Source: Lentibacillus juripiscarius JCM 12147
GTDB taxonomy: Bacteria > Bacillota > Bacilli > Bacillales_D > Amphibacillaceae
NCBI GenBank assembly: GCA_001311805.1
Contig: BBCA01000068.1
Location: 1-14,552 of the forward strand
Direction of reading: 5' to 3'
DNA length: 14,552 nucleotides
Translations under genes and position numbers: made by a program
The notes under the pieces: generated by a model
What the model saw: only the letters and a program-made list of their open reading frames with translations
The model's database searches: none
What the model was told of the DNA's origin: nothing
Shown: positions 14,535 to 14,552 of the stretch, piece after piece
How positions within the stretch are numbered: the first letter of the stretch is position 1
Layout: the number at the start of each line of letters is the position of its first letter

Positions 14535-14552
14535 ATAAACCCACCTTTCCCA

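Overview
The window looks like a copper-handling island from a low-GC Gram-positive bacterium, most likely a Bacillaceae relative of the Oceanobacillus/Virgibacillus/Lentibacillus type. This rests on AT-rich codon use, strong AGGAGG-type ribosome binding sites, TTG and GTG starts, Bacillus-type CsoR, CopA, CopZ and Csp3-like proteins, and Firmicute insertion sequences. The genus is inference.

Layout. At 1-300 there is an unassigned gene end and a strong hairpin terminator. At 313-1233 (minus) lies a multi-pass membrane protein. At about 1361-2842 there is an IS110-family insertion sequence with a possible bridge-RNA leader. At 2905-3575 (minus) a CueR-like MerR regulator is followed by a Cys-rich thioredoxin-fold protein, behind a promoter with a 20-base spacer. 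At 3777-4857 is a compact exported multicopper oxidase. At 5221-7420 is the CPH-type ATPase CopB behind a CsoR-type operator. At about 7432-7714 is an IS200/IS605-type end with a structured, omega-RNA-like segment; it supplies the end of a small Met-rich ORF. At 8032-8376 is a Cys-rich four-helix copper-storage protein. At 8505-9547 (minus) are a CuA-like lipoprotein and a Gly/Met-rich membrane protein, the latter behind a perfect TACCC-N5-GGGTA dyad. At 9742-12701 lies csoR-copA-copZ, closed by a strong terminator. From 12765 to the end is a degraded AT-rich junk zone: a P1B-ATPase remnant, IS21-like repeats, a zinc-ribbon fragment, a serine-recombinase tail, and a Cys-rich exported protein of unknown function.

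How the genes fit together. CsoR probably senses cytosolic Cu(I) and releases copZA, copB and the 9005-9547 membrane gene. CopZ passes copper to CopA and Csp can store it. CopA and CopB export it. The multicopper oxidase and the CuA-like lipoprotein bind copper outside the membrane. The CueR-like regulator with its thioredoxin-like partner forms a second metal or thiol branch.

An overriding caution: almost every longer gene is broken by single-base indels, nearly all in A/T or G homopolymers, while motifs downstream stay intact. I read this as sequence error rather than gene decay, and give gene limits for the repaired reading. The ATPase remnant at 12765-12985 is the clear exception: it is truncated as well as shifted.
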